Source of the DNA: Dipteris shenzhenensis
Lineage: Eukaryota; Polypodiophyta; Polypodiopsida; Gleicheniales
DNA length: 64,000 bases
Assembly (NCBI GenBank): GCA_047967505.1
Contig: CM106541.1
Direction: 5' to 3' (one strand)
The translations under genes were made by a program, and so were the position numbers. The notes under the pieces are model-generated. The model was not told the DNA's origin. It searched no databases and saw only the letters and a program-made list of their open reading frames with translations. Positions 10,776-21,779 of this stretch are shown here, piece after piece. Position 1 is the stretch's first letter. Every line of letters starts with the position of its first letter.

Positions 10776-13700
10776 ATGTCTGAGAATCTGTCTACCATTG
10801 TTAGTGAGAAGCTTGACAAGAACAACTTCCAAGCATGGAAGTTCAGGATGACAAACTTCTTTATGGGAAAGGGAGTTTGGGATTACATCAGTGGTGAAAC
10901 TGCAGAACCAGTTTTGGGTGCTGCTCCCACTCCTGCTGAATTGAAGGCCTTTAAAGAATGGCATGAAAAAGCCAGAAAATGCCTGTATTGGCTGTCCGTT
11001 AGCATTTCAGATTCTATGATTGTGCATATACAGGATCTAGAGACGCCTAAGGAGGCATGGGATACATTGGTGAAGCTGTATAGCACAAATACCAAAGCAC
11101 GAAAGATGCAGCTAAAGCAGGAGTTGCACAATGTGCAAAGGAAAAATCTAAATATAAATGAGTATTCCTTGAAGGTGAAAGGCCTTGCAGATTCTCTTGC
11201 CTCCATTGGAGCACCTGTTGATGATGAGGACTTAGTGTCCGTGACCTTGAATGATCTTGGGAAAGATTATGCACAGTTTCGGACATCCATTGGAGTCCGT
11301 GAAACATGTCCTGATTTTCAGGAACTTATTGCTCTCTTGCTGAGTGAAGAGCAAAGGAATGGTGGTTCAGCCACCTCAACTTCTCAAGAGACTGCTTTCT
11401 ACTCGAATACAGGTAGAGGCAGAGGTAGAGGAAGAGGCCGTTCTGGTGGCCGTGCAGGAAATCAGAACCAACAGCAACAACAGGAAAACCAGTCCTATGG
11501 AGAAGGATGTGGTAGTTCTAGAGGCAGGGGGAGCCAAAGAGGCCGTGGTTCATGGCAAAGGAACCAGCAAGTAAATAGTAGCATAGAATGCTATTATTGT
11601 GGAAAGCCTGGACACAAGGAGAATACATGCTATAAAAAGCAGAATGACATCAAAAGTGGGAAGTTGTAGCAAAGCAACTATGCATCATCAAGTGGGCATG
11701 GTGACGACAGAAATGAGCACCTTTTTGTGATGCAGCATATGGTTAACTCCATGTCAGGAGATGCTGCAGGTTGCAATGATGTTTGGTATGTTGATTCAGG
11801 TGCCTCTAACCACATGACTAGTCATGGTGAGTGGTTTCATGATGTCAGAAATTTGGATAAGCCAGGTTATGTTGAAACAGGTGATGATACTGCGCACCCA
11901 ATTACGCAGGTTGGTAAAGTGCCATTGGCTATGCAGGATGGCAAAACGAAGTACTTGGCAGATGTACTTCATGTTCCAAAAATCACTAAGAACCTGGTTT
12001 CAGTTGGCCAGATGGTTGAGCAAGGTCTGCAAGTTAGATTTAATCCTGATGGATGCTTTGTTGAGGACCTGAAAAATAAGTGCCGCTTGGTTGCAAAAGG
12101 CAACAAAAATGGTAGAATGTTCACCTTGGATGTTGATATGCCTGAGGTGAAAGCTGCTATGTTTGCGCATGGGAGAGGTGTCATTGCAGATATTGAGATA
12201 TGGCACAAGCGCATTGGGCACGTGAATATACAAAGGCTGAAATCTATGCAAACGAAAAACATTGTTGCAGGTTTGCCTAAATTCAGAGTTGAGGGAATGC
12301 AAAAGGTATGTGAAGCATGCCAAATGGGTAAGCAGGCCAGACATGCATTTCCTAAAAATGCTAAGGTGAGCAAAAGACCTTTGGAAGTGATCCATTCAGA
12401 TGTTTGGACAACCAAAGCTGCTTCTATTGGTGGATGCCATTATTATGTGACGTTTATTGATGACTACACAAGGAAGGTGTGGATTTATTTTATGAAGCAC
12501 AAAAGTGAAGTGTTCAGCCATTTCAAGGCTTTTAAGGCCATAGTTGAAAAAGAGAAAGGTGTGCATATTAAAGTGCTAAGATCTGATGGAGGGGGAGAGT
12601 ACTTTTCAGAAGAATTTTGTGAATATCTGAAAGAACAGGGAATTCAAAGGAAGTACTCATGCAGGTCTACCCCTCAGTAGAATGGGGTTGCAGAAAGGAA
12701 GAACAGGCATATTGCAGAAGTAGGACGGGCGATCCTAAATGAGAAAAACATGCCTGATTATTTTTGGGCTGAAGCAGTAGCAACTGCTATTTATATTATG
12801 AATAGAACCCCCACTGCAGCTGTCCATGGCATGACGCCTGAAGAAATGTATACAGGCCAAAAACCAGATATTTCTCACTTGAAGGTATTTGGTTGCATAG
12901 CTTATGTTCATGTTCCTGATGAGAAGAGAACAAAGCTAGATCCAAAGGTAGAAAAATGCATCTTTATTGGATATGCTCACCACCAGAAAGGGTATCGCTG
13001 TTATAACCCTTCCACCCGCAAAATGCAAGTGAGCAGAGATGTTGTTTTTGATGAAATGAGCAGCTGGTATGCACCAACTGTTATGGTAGGAGATGCAGAT
13101 GCAGGAAATGGGAATGCTGCAATAAATGCAGAGCAGCAATCTCAAGCCTTGAGTGGACCCAGAGAGTCCTCTACTAGTGGATCTAATGCATGGACAGGGA
13201 GATTGAGATCTAGTGAATCGTCACATGGCAGTTCTGATAGTGTTGTGCAGGTATCACATAAGGGAAAAGAAAAAGTGGACCATGCTCCAGTGTTTGATGT
13301 GTCTGCTGGTAGCTCTCATGTTGATGGAGAGTCAAGTGGCTCTGAAATGAGCCTTGATGAGGAACTTGGGATTCCTTCTGTTGTTACACCTGGTGCAAGG
13401 AAAAGCAGGCATGATTTAAAGACGCCTGCAACTGATCCCGTTGTACAGAGGTCCACTCGTATTAAGTATCCAGTTGACAGGCTGAGATATGATGGGTATA
13501 CAGCACATCACTATGCTTATATGGTCAAGGTTCTAGAGGAGCCAGAGCCCACATGTTTTGAGGATGCAGCAGGGCATAAAAATTGGGAAGCAGCTATGGA
13601 TGAAGAGATGGCTGCCTTGGATGCAAACCACACTTGGGATTTGATGCCTTTGCCTCATGATAAGAAGGCTATTGGCTGCAAGTGGGTTTACAAAGTAAAG

Positions 13701-14651
13701 CACAATGCTGATGGGTCTGTTAGCAGGTACAAGGCAAGATTAGTTGCCAAAGGTTTTGCACAGACATATGGAATTGACTATGAGGAAACTTTCAGCCCAG
13801 TTGCAAGGATGGCAACCGTGAGAGCAGTAATTGCTATGGCTGCTGCAAAGGGATGGTCTTTGCATCAGATGGATGTGAAAAATGCCTTCTTGCATGGTGA
13901 CTTGCAGGAAGAGGTTTATATGATGCAGCCAGAAGGTTATGAGGATAAAGCACACCCCGATTTTGTATGCAGGTTGTGCAAAGCCTTGTATGGCTTAAAA
14001 CAGGCGCCGAGGGCATGGTCAGACAAGATAGGGCAATATCTTGTCACTATTGGATTTCAGATTTCCAATTCAGTTTTTTCACTTTATGTGAAAAGGACAA
14101 ACAGAGGGATTGTGCTTATAGTCATCTATGTTGATGACTTGATTATTACAGGTGATAGTGTCTCAGACAGGAGATCTACTAGTGGTTTTATGTTTTCCCT
14201 TGGGAGTGGTGCCATCAGTTGGAGCAGCAAGAAGCAGCCAACAGTTGCCTTGTCGAGCACAGAGGCTGAGTACAGGGGTGCAGTAATGGCTGCATGTGAG
14301 GTAGCTTGGTTACGGAAGCTACTTGGAGATATGGGACAGTCAGTTCATGCAGCAGTTGTCATTCATTGTGACAACATTAGCAGCATCATGCTTGCTAATA
14401 ACCCAGTTTATCATGCTAGAACGAAGCACATTGAGGTGCATTATCACTTTGTGAGAGAGAAGGTTCTAGCTGGTGAGATTGATCTTGTCTATGTCAGCAC
14501 TGAGGAGCAGGTGGCTGATATTTTTACGAAGGCATTGGGTACCGAGAAGCTTCGCAGATTTAGGAGCTTGCTTGGTGTACGTGAGATGGATTTGAGCTTG
14601 AGGGGGAGTGTTGAGATATCAAGCTCTACCCCCGATATATCTCCTGGATGA
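10776..14651 (+). pseudogene. A2 gag-pol with two stops and a 160-codon in-frame deletion
   Basis: The frame runs from ATG 10776 to TGA 14649-14651 and stays in phase throughout. TAG at 11667-11669 (codon 298, just after the zinc knuckle) and TAG at 12678-12680 (codon 635, before the integrase catalytic Glu) replace CAG. At about 14157 the RT sequence ...YVDDLIITGDS joins directly to VSDRRSTSG of RNase H, removing 160 codons, including the RT C-terminus and the first RNase H catalytic Asp. Gag is complete up to the first stop. Even with readthrough the polymerase could not work, so any mobility would need proteins in trans. Confidence 0.93.
14601..14608 (+). other. Polypurine tract of A2
   Basis: AGGGGGAG directly before the 3' LTR. 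Confidence 0.85.
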
Positions 14652-14906
14652 CTATCATTTATGTCACCGCCTATGTTAGTTGTACTCGTGGTGTAGTTAG
14701 ACTACCACGTATGTTTTTGGTTTGGGTTCACATATGAACCACGTATTCTAGGTTTTGACATATAGGGTATTTCCCTCTTCTATTGTATTGTTGTTGTGTG
14801 CAAAAGTGAAGAAAGGCTTCACCCTCCAACCTTGTGTCCTCTCTCTTTTGTGTGTTGTGAAGAAAGCTGAACTTGAGTCTCCTATCTCTCTCCCTTATTC
14901 TTTACA
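14609..14906 (+). repeat. 3' LTR of A2
   Basis: 298 bp, identical by eye to the 5' LTR. It contains the polyprotein stop codon. Confidence 0.97.
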
Positions 14907-14911
14907 ACAAC
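14907..14911. repeat. Target-site duplication of copia A2 (ACAAC)
   Basis: Right-hand copy. Gypsy sequence continues from here. Confidence 0.95.
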
Positions 14912-15255
14912 TACATGATGAGATACCCGTTCTAAATCATCAATAGGAAATATGAATCCAACCTCAAGTAGTTGTGTAACCTCTTTCTTTAGTGTGTCAG
15001 CTTGGATCACCCCAATGGCCTTAAACATTGCACAATTGGCTTGCCTTTTGTCTTCAACTCAATATTGTGCTCCAAAAGAGAGACTGGTCAAACCTATTAA
15101 TAGCTTGTTGCAAAGAGATATGGGAAATAATCTAACATATCCAAGTACTGGAGCTTCTCACTACCTAATAGAGAATCACCAAGAAGCTCTGCATTGCGTT
15201 GGCATCATTTAGTATGCTCCACATCCTCCACATGAAGTGTCTCTATAGGATCCTC

Positions 15256-15903
15256 TTATACCACCACCTTGTTCCCTCTTGACTCATCTCGATCAACACC
15301 AAGACAAAGACCAAAGGCCACTCCTTCCACCTCACCCTCTGAGCTGGTCTCCTTGGAGCTATACCCTGTCTCTTGTTCTTCATTTATTAAGTCAGAGCTC
15401 AAACTCTTTGATGTTGAAGACTCCTCCTTGACAACTTTCTTTTTGCGGCTTCTGATGTTGTAGTGCACCTTCTTATCATTTCCTTGCAAAATCAATTCTT
15501 TTGTATCCCACTTTTGAACAGCCTTCACCTTGTGTAGCCAAGGCCTTCCCAAAATCAATGGATAGGCACGTGCATCTGGCTTGGTAGGGATCACCTGAAA
15601 AGTACTTAGCACAAATATTCCACATACATCCACTTCTAGATTCTTCACAACTCCCAAGATCTTTACCCTAGTATTGTCAGCAAATTTGATGCGATAAGGA
15701 GAGGTAGTACTAGAGTATTTTAAATCAGCATCTATCATGGTCTTCTCACTCATGACATTAATTGATGCACCTTCATCAATGTAAACATTAGAAATCACTT
15801 GACCATCAATGATCACATCAATCATAGATACATCATCACCAACATCTATATCTACCTTTTGAACAATAGGAATGACACTTTTCTTCTTTTTCTTTTTTGA
15901 CAC
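15256..15903 (-). pseudogene. Gypsy aspartic protease region
   Basis: An open minus-strand frame of 215 residues. A lysine run (residues 2-8) is followed by a retropepsin-like domain: VSMIDVIIDGQVISNVYID, the active-site-like DEGASINVM (residues about 58-66; the family usually has D-S/T/G-G), and the late-domain LILGRPWLHKV (about 117-127). The tail is acidic and serine-rich. It would cleave the Gag-Pol precursor. It is the longest undamaged frame of this gypsy element, but without an intact gag upstream it is a remnant. Confidence 0.78.
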
Positions 15904-15936
15904 TCTCGTGGTTGTTGCTAGCTTTCCCCATTCTTT

Positions 15937-16209
15937 CTATAGTTTTGGAGACAAAGCAAGTAATTGACCAAAGGTGATATGAGCTTCCTTTTCTTTAAGG
16001 TCAGACAACAAGTGATATCTTCCAATGCCTTGTCCTAAAGGAAAGTCTGACTGGCTAATTCTCCTTCTAGATTCCTTCTTTTTCTTATTACGGTGTTCCT
16101 CTTCCTGATGTTCCTCATCTACTTCCCTCCACAATGTGATCCTCAAACAAATCTTCAAAAATAAGTGACCAACCAACACCATGGAAATATTGTGTATACA
16201 TGCATTCAA
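15937..16209 (-). pseudogene. Gypsy Gag C-terminal remnant
   Basis: The minus-strand frame ends GRYHLLSDLKEKEAHITFGQ then LLALSPKL, the short motif that lies between Gag and protease in Tat/Athila-type elements. It is separated from the protease frame by a stop near 15936. The upstream part is basic and low in recognisable motifs. No Gag capsid domain or zinc knuckle was recognised further up. Confidence 0.5.
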
Positions 16210-17270
16210 TAATCACCCTTCTCACAAATGGAAGTGCACATAATAGCTTCAAGATATTCTACTCTTTATCATTTGCATAGCAAAATAAGTTGAAAGCATT
16301 GAGAATCACCACTCCACTGTTATAGTCAAAAACCACCCAAAGACTCAACTCTTCTTCACACCAAGCTGCCAATGCATGAAACAATCCCCAATATGTCATT
16401 GTGCCTACTGACGGCATTGTTGATTCACTAATATATTCAAGAGTGCAAACATAAAGGATATGATCATGATGACCGTGCGAATAGCTTGAGCATCACCTTC
16501 ACAATCTTCTAGTTCTCTTAAATGAGGTGTAATCTCTTCTAATGGAGTTCTTCCAGGCATCCTCTTTATCACATCAAAAAACACGTGCCTGTACTAGGCA
16601 CAACATGCAATCCATTGCACCCGAGACCATTTAGTAAGGTGGGATGAATCCAATACCAAATGTACCCGGCGTCTCCATCAAAAAGGTGTGACATGAAGTT
16701 GGGGGTAATAAACTTCACGCACCTCTTCACTCCCTACTGCTTTCGAACTGAGTGACAAAGATATTTATCACTGGGAAAGGGACATTAAAAAGAAGCTTTT
16801 ATGCCAAGATACCACATCATACTTTCCTCCCTTAGATGAGAATGAAGATGGTAACATCTCAAGTGATGTTGTACTCAAGCATAGGGAGAAGGAAAGGATC
16901 GGCAGAGGCCATAATCTCAGCAAGCCGGTCTACACCAAAGAGAAGAGCAATACGTTGTTAAAAGAAGATCTTGCAGCTTAACATGAAATGAATTAATATA
17001 TATCAAGGATTTTGAAGGGGCTTGTTGGCCCTTTCCTATGACTTTCATAGGAAGATCAAGGTAATCTGAGTGTGCAGGGTTCCGAGGCTTTTTGTCACCT
17101 ACAAATATATTGGGGTTGTCATATGTAGTATATGTGTAGCTTAGGACCTTGAGTCATGTTCCGTTGAGAGACGTAGGCTAAGTGTGGTAAGCAAACATAG
17201 TACATGCATGTGTAAAAGGAACGTGTATCATCATGGTTGAGGTAATGAAGACTTTCGCCTTCATTGGGGT
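16210..17270. other. Unassigned interval, no gene recognised
   Basis: Minus-strand translation of about 16210-16560 gives short open stretches (for example TYWGLFHALAAWCEEELSL) broken by stops, with no family I can name. The rest lacks coding signal. A 5' LTR of the gypsy element would be expected here, but I could not match one to the 0.9-1.5 kb region. Confidence 0.4.
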
Positions 17271-17470
17271 TTGCAGGGTTTAGGAAGAGTTTAAGGGTTA
17301 GAAGGACATTCCAAGGTTTAGAAGGAGTTCTAGGGTTAGCAAGAGTTCCAAGGTTTAGAAGGAGGTTCCAAGGGTAGAAAGAGTTCCAAGGTTTAGAAAG
17401 AGGTTCTAGGGTTAGAAGGAGTTCCAAGGTTTAGAAGGGGTTCCAGGGTTAGAAGGAGGATCCGAGGTTC
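17271..17470. repeat. Degenerate telomere-like minisatellite
   Basis: Tandem, diverged units built on AGGGTTAGAAGGAGTTCC and AAGGTTTAGAAGGAGTTC, period about 18-19 nt with a 36-37 nt higher-order period. The cores GGGTTAG and GGTTTAG resemble the plant telomere heptamer TTTAGGG, but the spacers do not. ORFs here are repeat artefacts. Confidence 0.8.
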
Positions 17471-17586
17471 AGGGTAGAGTACATGGTGGAGAACTCATCT
17501 CCCTCTTAGATCATGGAGTTTAAGGGTTGAGGAACAAAGGGTTTAGGGGAGCATAGGAGTGGGAGAGGAAGAAGGTGTAAGAGCAT

Positions 17587-17730
17587 GGGGGAAAGAAGAG
17601 AGAGGAGGGAGGAGGAGGAGGAGGAGGAGGAGGAGGAGGGAGGAGAAGAGAGGAGGAGGAGGAGAAGGGAGGAGGAGAGAGGAGGAGGAGGAGAGAGGAA
17701 GAGGGAGGAGGGAGGAGGAGAGGGAGAGGA
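17587..17730 (+). repeat. 144-nt uninterrupted homopurine tract
   Basis: Every base from 17587 to 17730 is A or G, mostly GGA and GAGGAG units. Such a tract can form triplex (H-DNA) under supercoiling. The long Glu/Arg and Pro/Ser/Leu ORFs here are low-complexity artefacts. Confidence 0.95.
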
Positions 17731-18168
17731 TGGGTTGCAAGGTTGGAGGAGAGAAGAGGATGAGTTGCGAGGTTAGGACATGCTTTTGGATGTGGAGTGC
17801 AAGGAATATTATTGACAAGCCTCTTCACTCGGATCAAGCTCATACCTCCACATTAGCTGACCTCTACTGGACGAACTCCATCATCACAAATACATCCCAC
17901 AGTCCTAAATGCAAGCTGATAAGAACTCGCTCACATATGCCAAAAATCAATGGCAGTTTGTTGCATGCACCACTGACAAACCCTCCCTCGAAACACAAGA
18001 TTGATAGAATCTTTTCCCACAAGCCTCCTCTACATATGGTGCCCAAACGCTACCATCACCTTACATTTCCTAGCACATCAGAAGAGACCTTCACCTCTTG
18101 ATCACTGCAGCACTCCTGGATGTAGGCATGGCCCCTAAGTAATCTATAATGCCCGCTCAAAAAAGTCC

Positions 18169-20278
18169 ATGCCAACTCCCAGCTGCGGAGAAGATCATCA
18201 ACATACCCGATCCGGAGGATCTGATGATGAGCCACCTCTCCCACCACAGAAAAAACCAATGCTCACAACAAGCTTCGCCAATTTTAAGGTGTCCTTGGAC
18301 TTGTCAAAGCATCATAAGTGGCTGAAAAATATTGGCTTATTGCAGTATGCAAGTCTTCCCTGGGCATCCTGGAAAGCTTCCCCACCACAGTCTCTCACAC
18401 AGTACAAAAGTTTCCAACAGAGTGGAGGTATGCTCACTGGCAATGTCATGCTTTCCCTAGAGATTATTGCACAGGTTTTTTAGCTCCCAATTACAAATGA
18501 GGAGGTGGTCTACAAAAAAGACGTGGGCTCTGACATGTAGAAGGAGTTTGACCCCCCGAAAATGCAAAAAAACTACTTCTTCATCAACAACGTCGAAGAT
18601 TTGAGGAGACACCGATAATTCGTGTGGTATCTTGAGCGGATCTAGCTACTTGTCAAGACTAACACTATGAGTAGAGACTCCTATGCCACCCTTAGTGCAG
18701 TTGAGAAGGGGACCCAAATTTCGTGGGCTCATCTCCTACACTCTCGACTGATGAGTGAAATTGCCAAGAAAGACTTAAGCGCCTCGAACGCCCATTCAAA
18801 GATTGGCCTTTCATTGCAATCCTATTCGAATTCGCCATCAAATAGATGCAAAGGGCTTGGAGATAGTTCAACAATCCAATGCAAAGTGCAGGTCCAAAGC
18901 AAAATAGGTGCAAACACCCCAGTAGGACAAGTGAGAAAGAAAGACATGATGAAAGCCTTGCAATATGCCTAATACTCATCAAAGGAAGCATCTATGGTGG
19001 TCAACAATCCCTGGCGGAGCGCCTGTGGGATACACCCCTTGCAAGGGAAGAGTTTCTAGCCTCACCCGAGCAAAAATCCTCAAAGAAGATCAAACAAATC
19101 TTTGGTCTAAGTCTGTGCTTCCAAAGCCCGAGAGCTGGTGTAAACCGGAGGACAACATTGCTAGCATTCTACTAACAACACCTCCCAGGAGCTGTTTTGA
19201 ACAATTCTCCTCTGTTCACAGCATGGTTGACTTGCCGACATCACCAACACAGAAACAGAAGGTTCTGCCTATAGAAGGAGTACATGACATCAGAGGCCCA
19301 GAACATGCACTGAAAGTTTTACAGCACTATGTTGATGAACAGAGGACAATTCAACTACAGCTGAGACAATGAGTACAAGAATTAACTGAAGATAAGAGGA
19401 CTGGCCATGAGTACATGCTGAAGTAGGCCAACATGCAAAAGAAGCTACATGCTACACAATTAGATCTTGAGGAGTTCAAAAGAGAATATGCACAGTATCA
19501 AACCATGCAGGAGAAAAAAGTCTCCAAGCTCACTGCCCACGTGCGAGTCCAGAAAGAATGCTTACCTTCTGTCATGAATTGGTTGGAGGAAATGAAGGAA
19601 GAGTGTTTCCTACAATTGGATCGAATGGATGTAGCCCATTCTGATTTAAACATTGAAAATATGTTACTCCAAGAACGGATCAATGCTTTAGAAGGAGTTG
19701 ACCAGAAACTCAGGGAAATGTAGAGGAGGTTGATGATATTTTCTTAAGCTCCTCTAATCTCACAAAAATGAAGATGCAGCTAGTCAAAGCATCTTAGGAC
19801 CTATGGTCAAATCTTAAGAACCGCTTGTTTGTTATTGCACAATGGCTATATGAGCCATTTGCCTCTGCTACTTATGCCTATGAGATTATGGCATGGGAAT
19901 TGGAAGCCCTTGGAGCTGCAGCTCAGAATGCTAAATAGAATCAGATGCCATTGGATGGTGACACAAAAATTTTAAAGCTACCGATAGAGCCTGGGAAACT
20001 TGATGAAACAAAGCAAGGCTAGTCTACACAATTGTCTATTGAACAGGCTCCTTTCAAAGATGACAAATATTAGGATACATAATTCATTGCTCTCCCCAAC
20101 CATAGGCCCTATTGTAGATTTTGAAGAAGGAGAGACCAAAATGCAAGAGGAACCAGAGTTGCATGATAGCTATAAGAAAGACACAGAGGAAGCAGATCTC
20201 ATTGCTACCAAGGTAGCAATCATCGATCTAAACTCAACACATACTATCAAGTTCCACCTGATGGGCTATCTCCAGTAA
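18169..20278 (+). pseudogene. Broken coiled-coil ORF of unknown family
   Basis: Plus-strand fragments in changing frames read as one decayed protein. 18169-18483 has a polar start and a Phe/Leu-rich middle. 18667-18972 begins SRDSYATLSAVEKGTQISWA. 18965-19372 ends in ALKVLQHYVDEQRTIQLQLR. 19433-19723 is a strongly helical stretch (LDLEEFKREYAQYQTMQEKK, then MNWLEEMKEECFLQLDRM) interrupted by single stops (19370, 19424). 20000-20278 is acidic. The middle resembles plant mobile-element accessory proteins only in general composition. I cannot assign a function; no intact version is present here. Confidence 0.45.
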
Positions 20279-20336
20279 GGGGTCATGTCTTCCACTTTTT
20301 GAAAAAAGTTTTACCACGGTGCTAGGTGTTGATGGT

Positions 20337-20440
20337 GACCTCTCCACCCACGTGGGCTTCAGCCAAGGAGGGTTAGTACACCCCTAGTTGACCTCTCCAC
20401 CCATGTGGGCTTCACCCAAGGAGGGTTAGTATACCCCTAG
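20337..20440. repeat. Two-copy 53-bp tandem repeat
   Basis: Units start GACCTCTCCACCCA at 20337 and 20390 and end in TACACCCCTAG or TATACCCCTAG. They differ at a few positions. They lie just after the coiled-coil remnant. Confidence 0.9.
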
Positions 20441-20799
20441 TAAAGGGAAGTTACATTAGGGAGTAGTGGATGATTTTGTCACTGAAGGGATAGTTATAAC
20501 TATCCCTAACAACCAATAGTAGTGGCCTTATCCACCACATCATGTTTTGAACTATTTTTTGTTTTTGACTATTACCCAATTGAAGTCGATGTTATAAGCT
20601 CATCTTCACCTCCTGTATGAGGGTTGTTGTTTTGATCTACCAGAATACAAACTACTAGTAACATTTCTACTATATACACAACAATCTCAGTTCTTTTTAT
20701 GTTTTGAGTTAGATGTAAATCCAACCCTAGCACTACCCTTGCCATGTGTGGATATGTGTGAGTGTTTTCCAGCTTTTTGGAGACACCATTAACAATGAC

Positions 20800-21004
20800 C
20801 AGTATCACTAAATTTATCATTGACTCTTGTTACTACATTGCTTGTCCCATAAACAACATCAATATCCTCTATTATAGTAAGCACTTTATGACCAATATCA
20901 GTAACTTTATCATTGATCCCTCTTACTACATCACTTGTCCCACAAACATTATCAATATCCTCTATTCTAGTAATCACTTCATGACCAGCATCATTGATTT
21001 CCAT
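20800..21004 (-). repeat. 93-bp tandem repeat, open on the minus strand
   Basis: TTTATCATTGA recurs at 20813 and 20906 (period 93 bp), with a third partial unit near 20990. On the minus strand it stays open as 31-residue units, GHEVITRIEDIDNVCGTSDV and GHKVLTIIEDIDVVYGTSNV, then VNDKF. In-phase length and mostly conservative changes suggest it was once translated. No family recognised. Confidence 0.8.
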
Positions 21005-21159
21005 TAGTGTATTACTGTCAGATTGAGTGCCCTTTAAATGTCATCTTCTATTATTTTGGTAGTACATTAGACTTGTGTCATCTATCACATTGAAAGATAC
21101 CTTTTTAAACACATGGGACTTCACAAATGCTAACCCCCAAGTGATAGTATTCTCTATAC

Positions 21160-21555
21160 TTATAACTGTGATTCACCATAATCCATTGCACTTTGAATAA
21201 TTCCTTCACTTGTCGACTTAATAATCTTGACCATGCAGAGTATATTGTGAGCATATCCCATAGATGTGCCAACTCCTAGTACTTCTCCTGACTGAGACAA
21301 AATAAAAACATCTTCTCCCTCAAGAAAGGTTTGAAATGTAATATCATTATTATGAAGAAGAGATTTTGGGATGATCTCATCTCGATCCCAAAGCATTCGT
21401 TGGGCTTGTATGCCAATAATTTGACATTCTAGTAAATCACCGGTTGTTTCCAAATCTCCTTGCAGATACTTAAAATCCACCTCGGGGAGAATCACCTTAG
21501 TTATTATTATCACACACCTTTTCTCACCACAAGGTTGAAAGTGACACAAGCTCAT
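21160..21555 (-). CDS. Hypothetical 131-residue ORF, doubtful
   Basis: An open minus-strand frame containing ITKVILPEVDFKYLQGDLE and FLEGEDVFILSQSGEVLG. Composition is protein-like rather than low-complexity, and it lies upstream, on the same strand, of the 31-residue repeat frame. The two may be parts of one lost gene. I do not recognise the family, and see no start context or promoter to support expression. Confidence 0.25.
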   Translation of the reverse strand: MSLCHFQPCGEKRCVIIITKVILPEVDFKYLQGDLETTGDLLECQIIGIQAQRMLWDRDEIIPKSLLHNNDITFQTFLEGEDVFILSQSGEVLGVGTSMGYAHNILCMVKIIKSTSEGIIQSAMDYGESQL

Positions 21556-21779
21556 GGGATCAAGGCTCTATATTTGCCCAAAGGCAACCACTTCATTTTT
21601 TTTATACAATATCACATCTAAAACTTCTTCAAGAGTGAAATCCTATGTTGGAAAAAAAGAGAATTTAATTTAGTAATGGAAATAAAAATTATAATTTAAT
21701 TTCTTCAAAAATAATTAAATTGTTTAGGATCTAAACCCCAACCCTAAACTCTAAAGACATATTACCAAAAAATCTATTC

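Larger units (their letters stand above)
9932..14906 (+). mobile_element. Copia family A, copy A2 (internally deleted)
   Basis: A 4975-bp element with identical 298-bp LTRs and a perfect 5-bp duplication, inserted in the gypsy RT region. Compared with A1 it lacks about 34 bp of leader (near 10425) and 480 bp spanning the RT/RNase H boundary. It also has two CAG-to-TAG nonsense changes. Its LTRs carry CTACCCCCGATAT where A1 and A3 have CTATCCCCGACAT, so it belongs to a distinct sub-lineage. Confidence 0.97.
1520..16209 (-). mobile_element. Decayed Tat-like Ty3/gypsy retrotransposon hosting two copia insertions
   Basis: Reading the minus strand from 16.2 kb down to 1.5 kb, and removing the two copia insertions with one copy of each duplication, gives gag end, protease, reverse transcriptase, RNase H, a second archaeal-type RNase H, then integrase and a polypurine tract. 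Two RNase H domains in this order are typical of the plant Tat lineage. All domains carry stops or frameshifts. The 5' LTR and most of gag are not recognisable. A1 (3119-8607) and A2 (9932-14906) interrupt it, so it is older than both. Confidence 0.85.

Noticed and set aside
16210-17270. Expected 5' LTR of the Tat-like gypsy
   Set aside because: I could not match any part to the candidate 3' LTR at 900-1519 by eye, so it is not annotated. A self-alignment of the window would settle it.
17520-18101. Pro/Ser/Leu-rich and Arg/Glu-rich ORFs
   Set aside because: They come from the homopurine tract and its complement; no conserved sequence flanks them.
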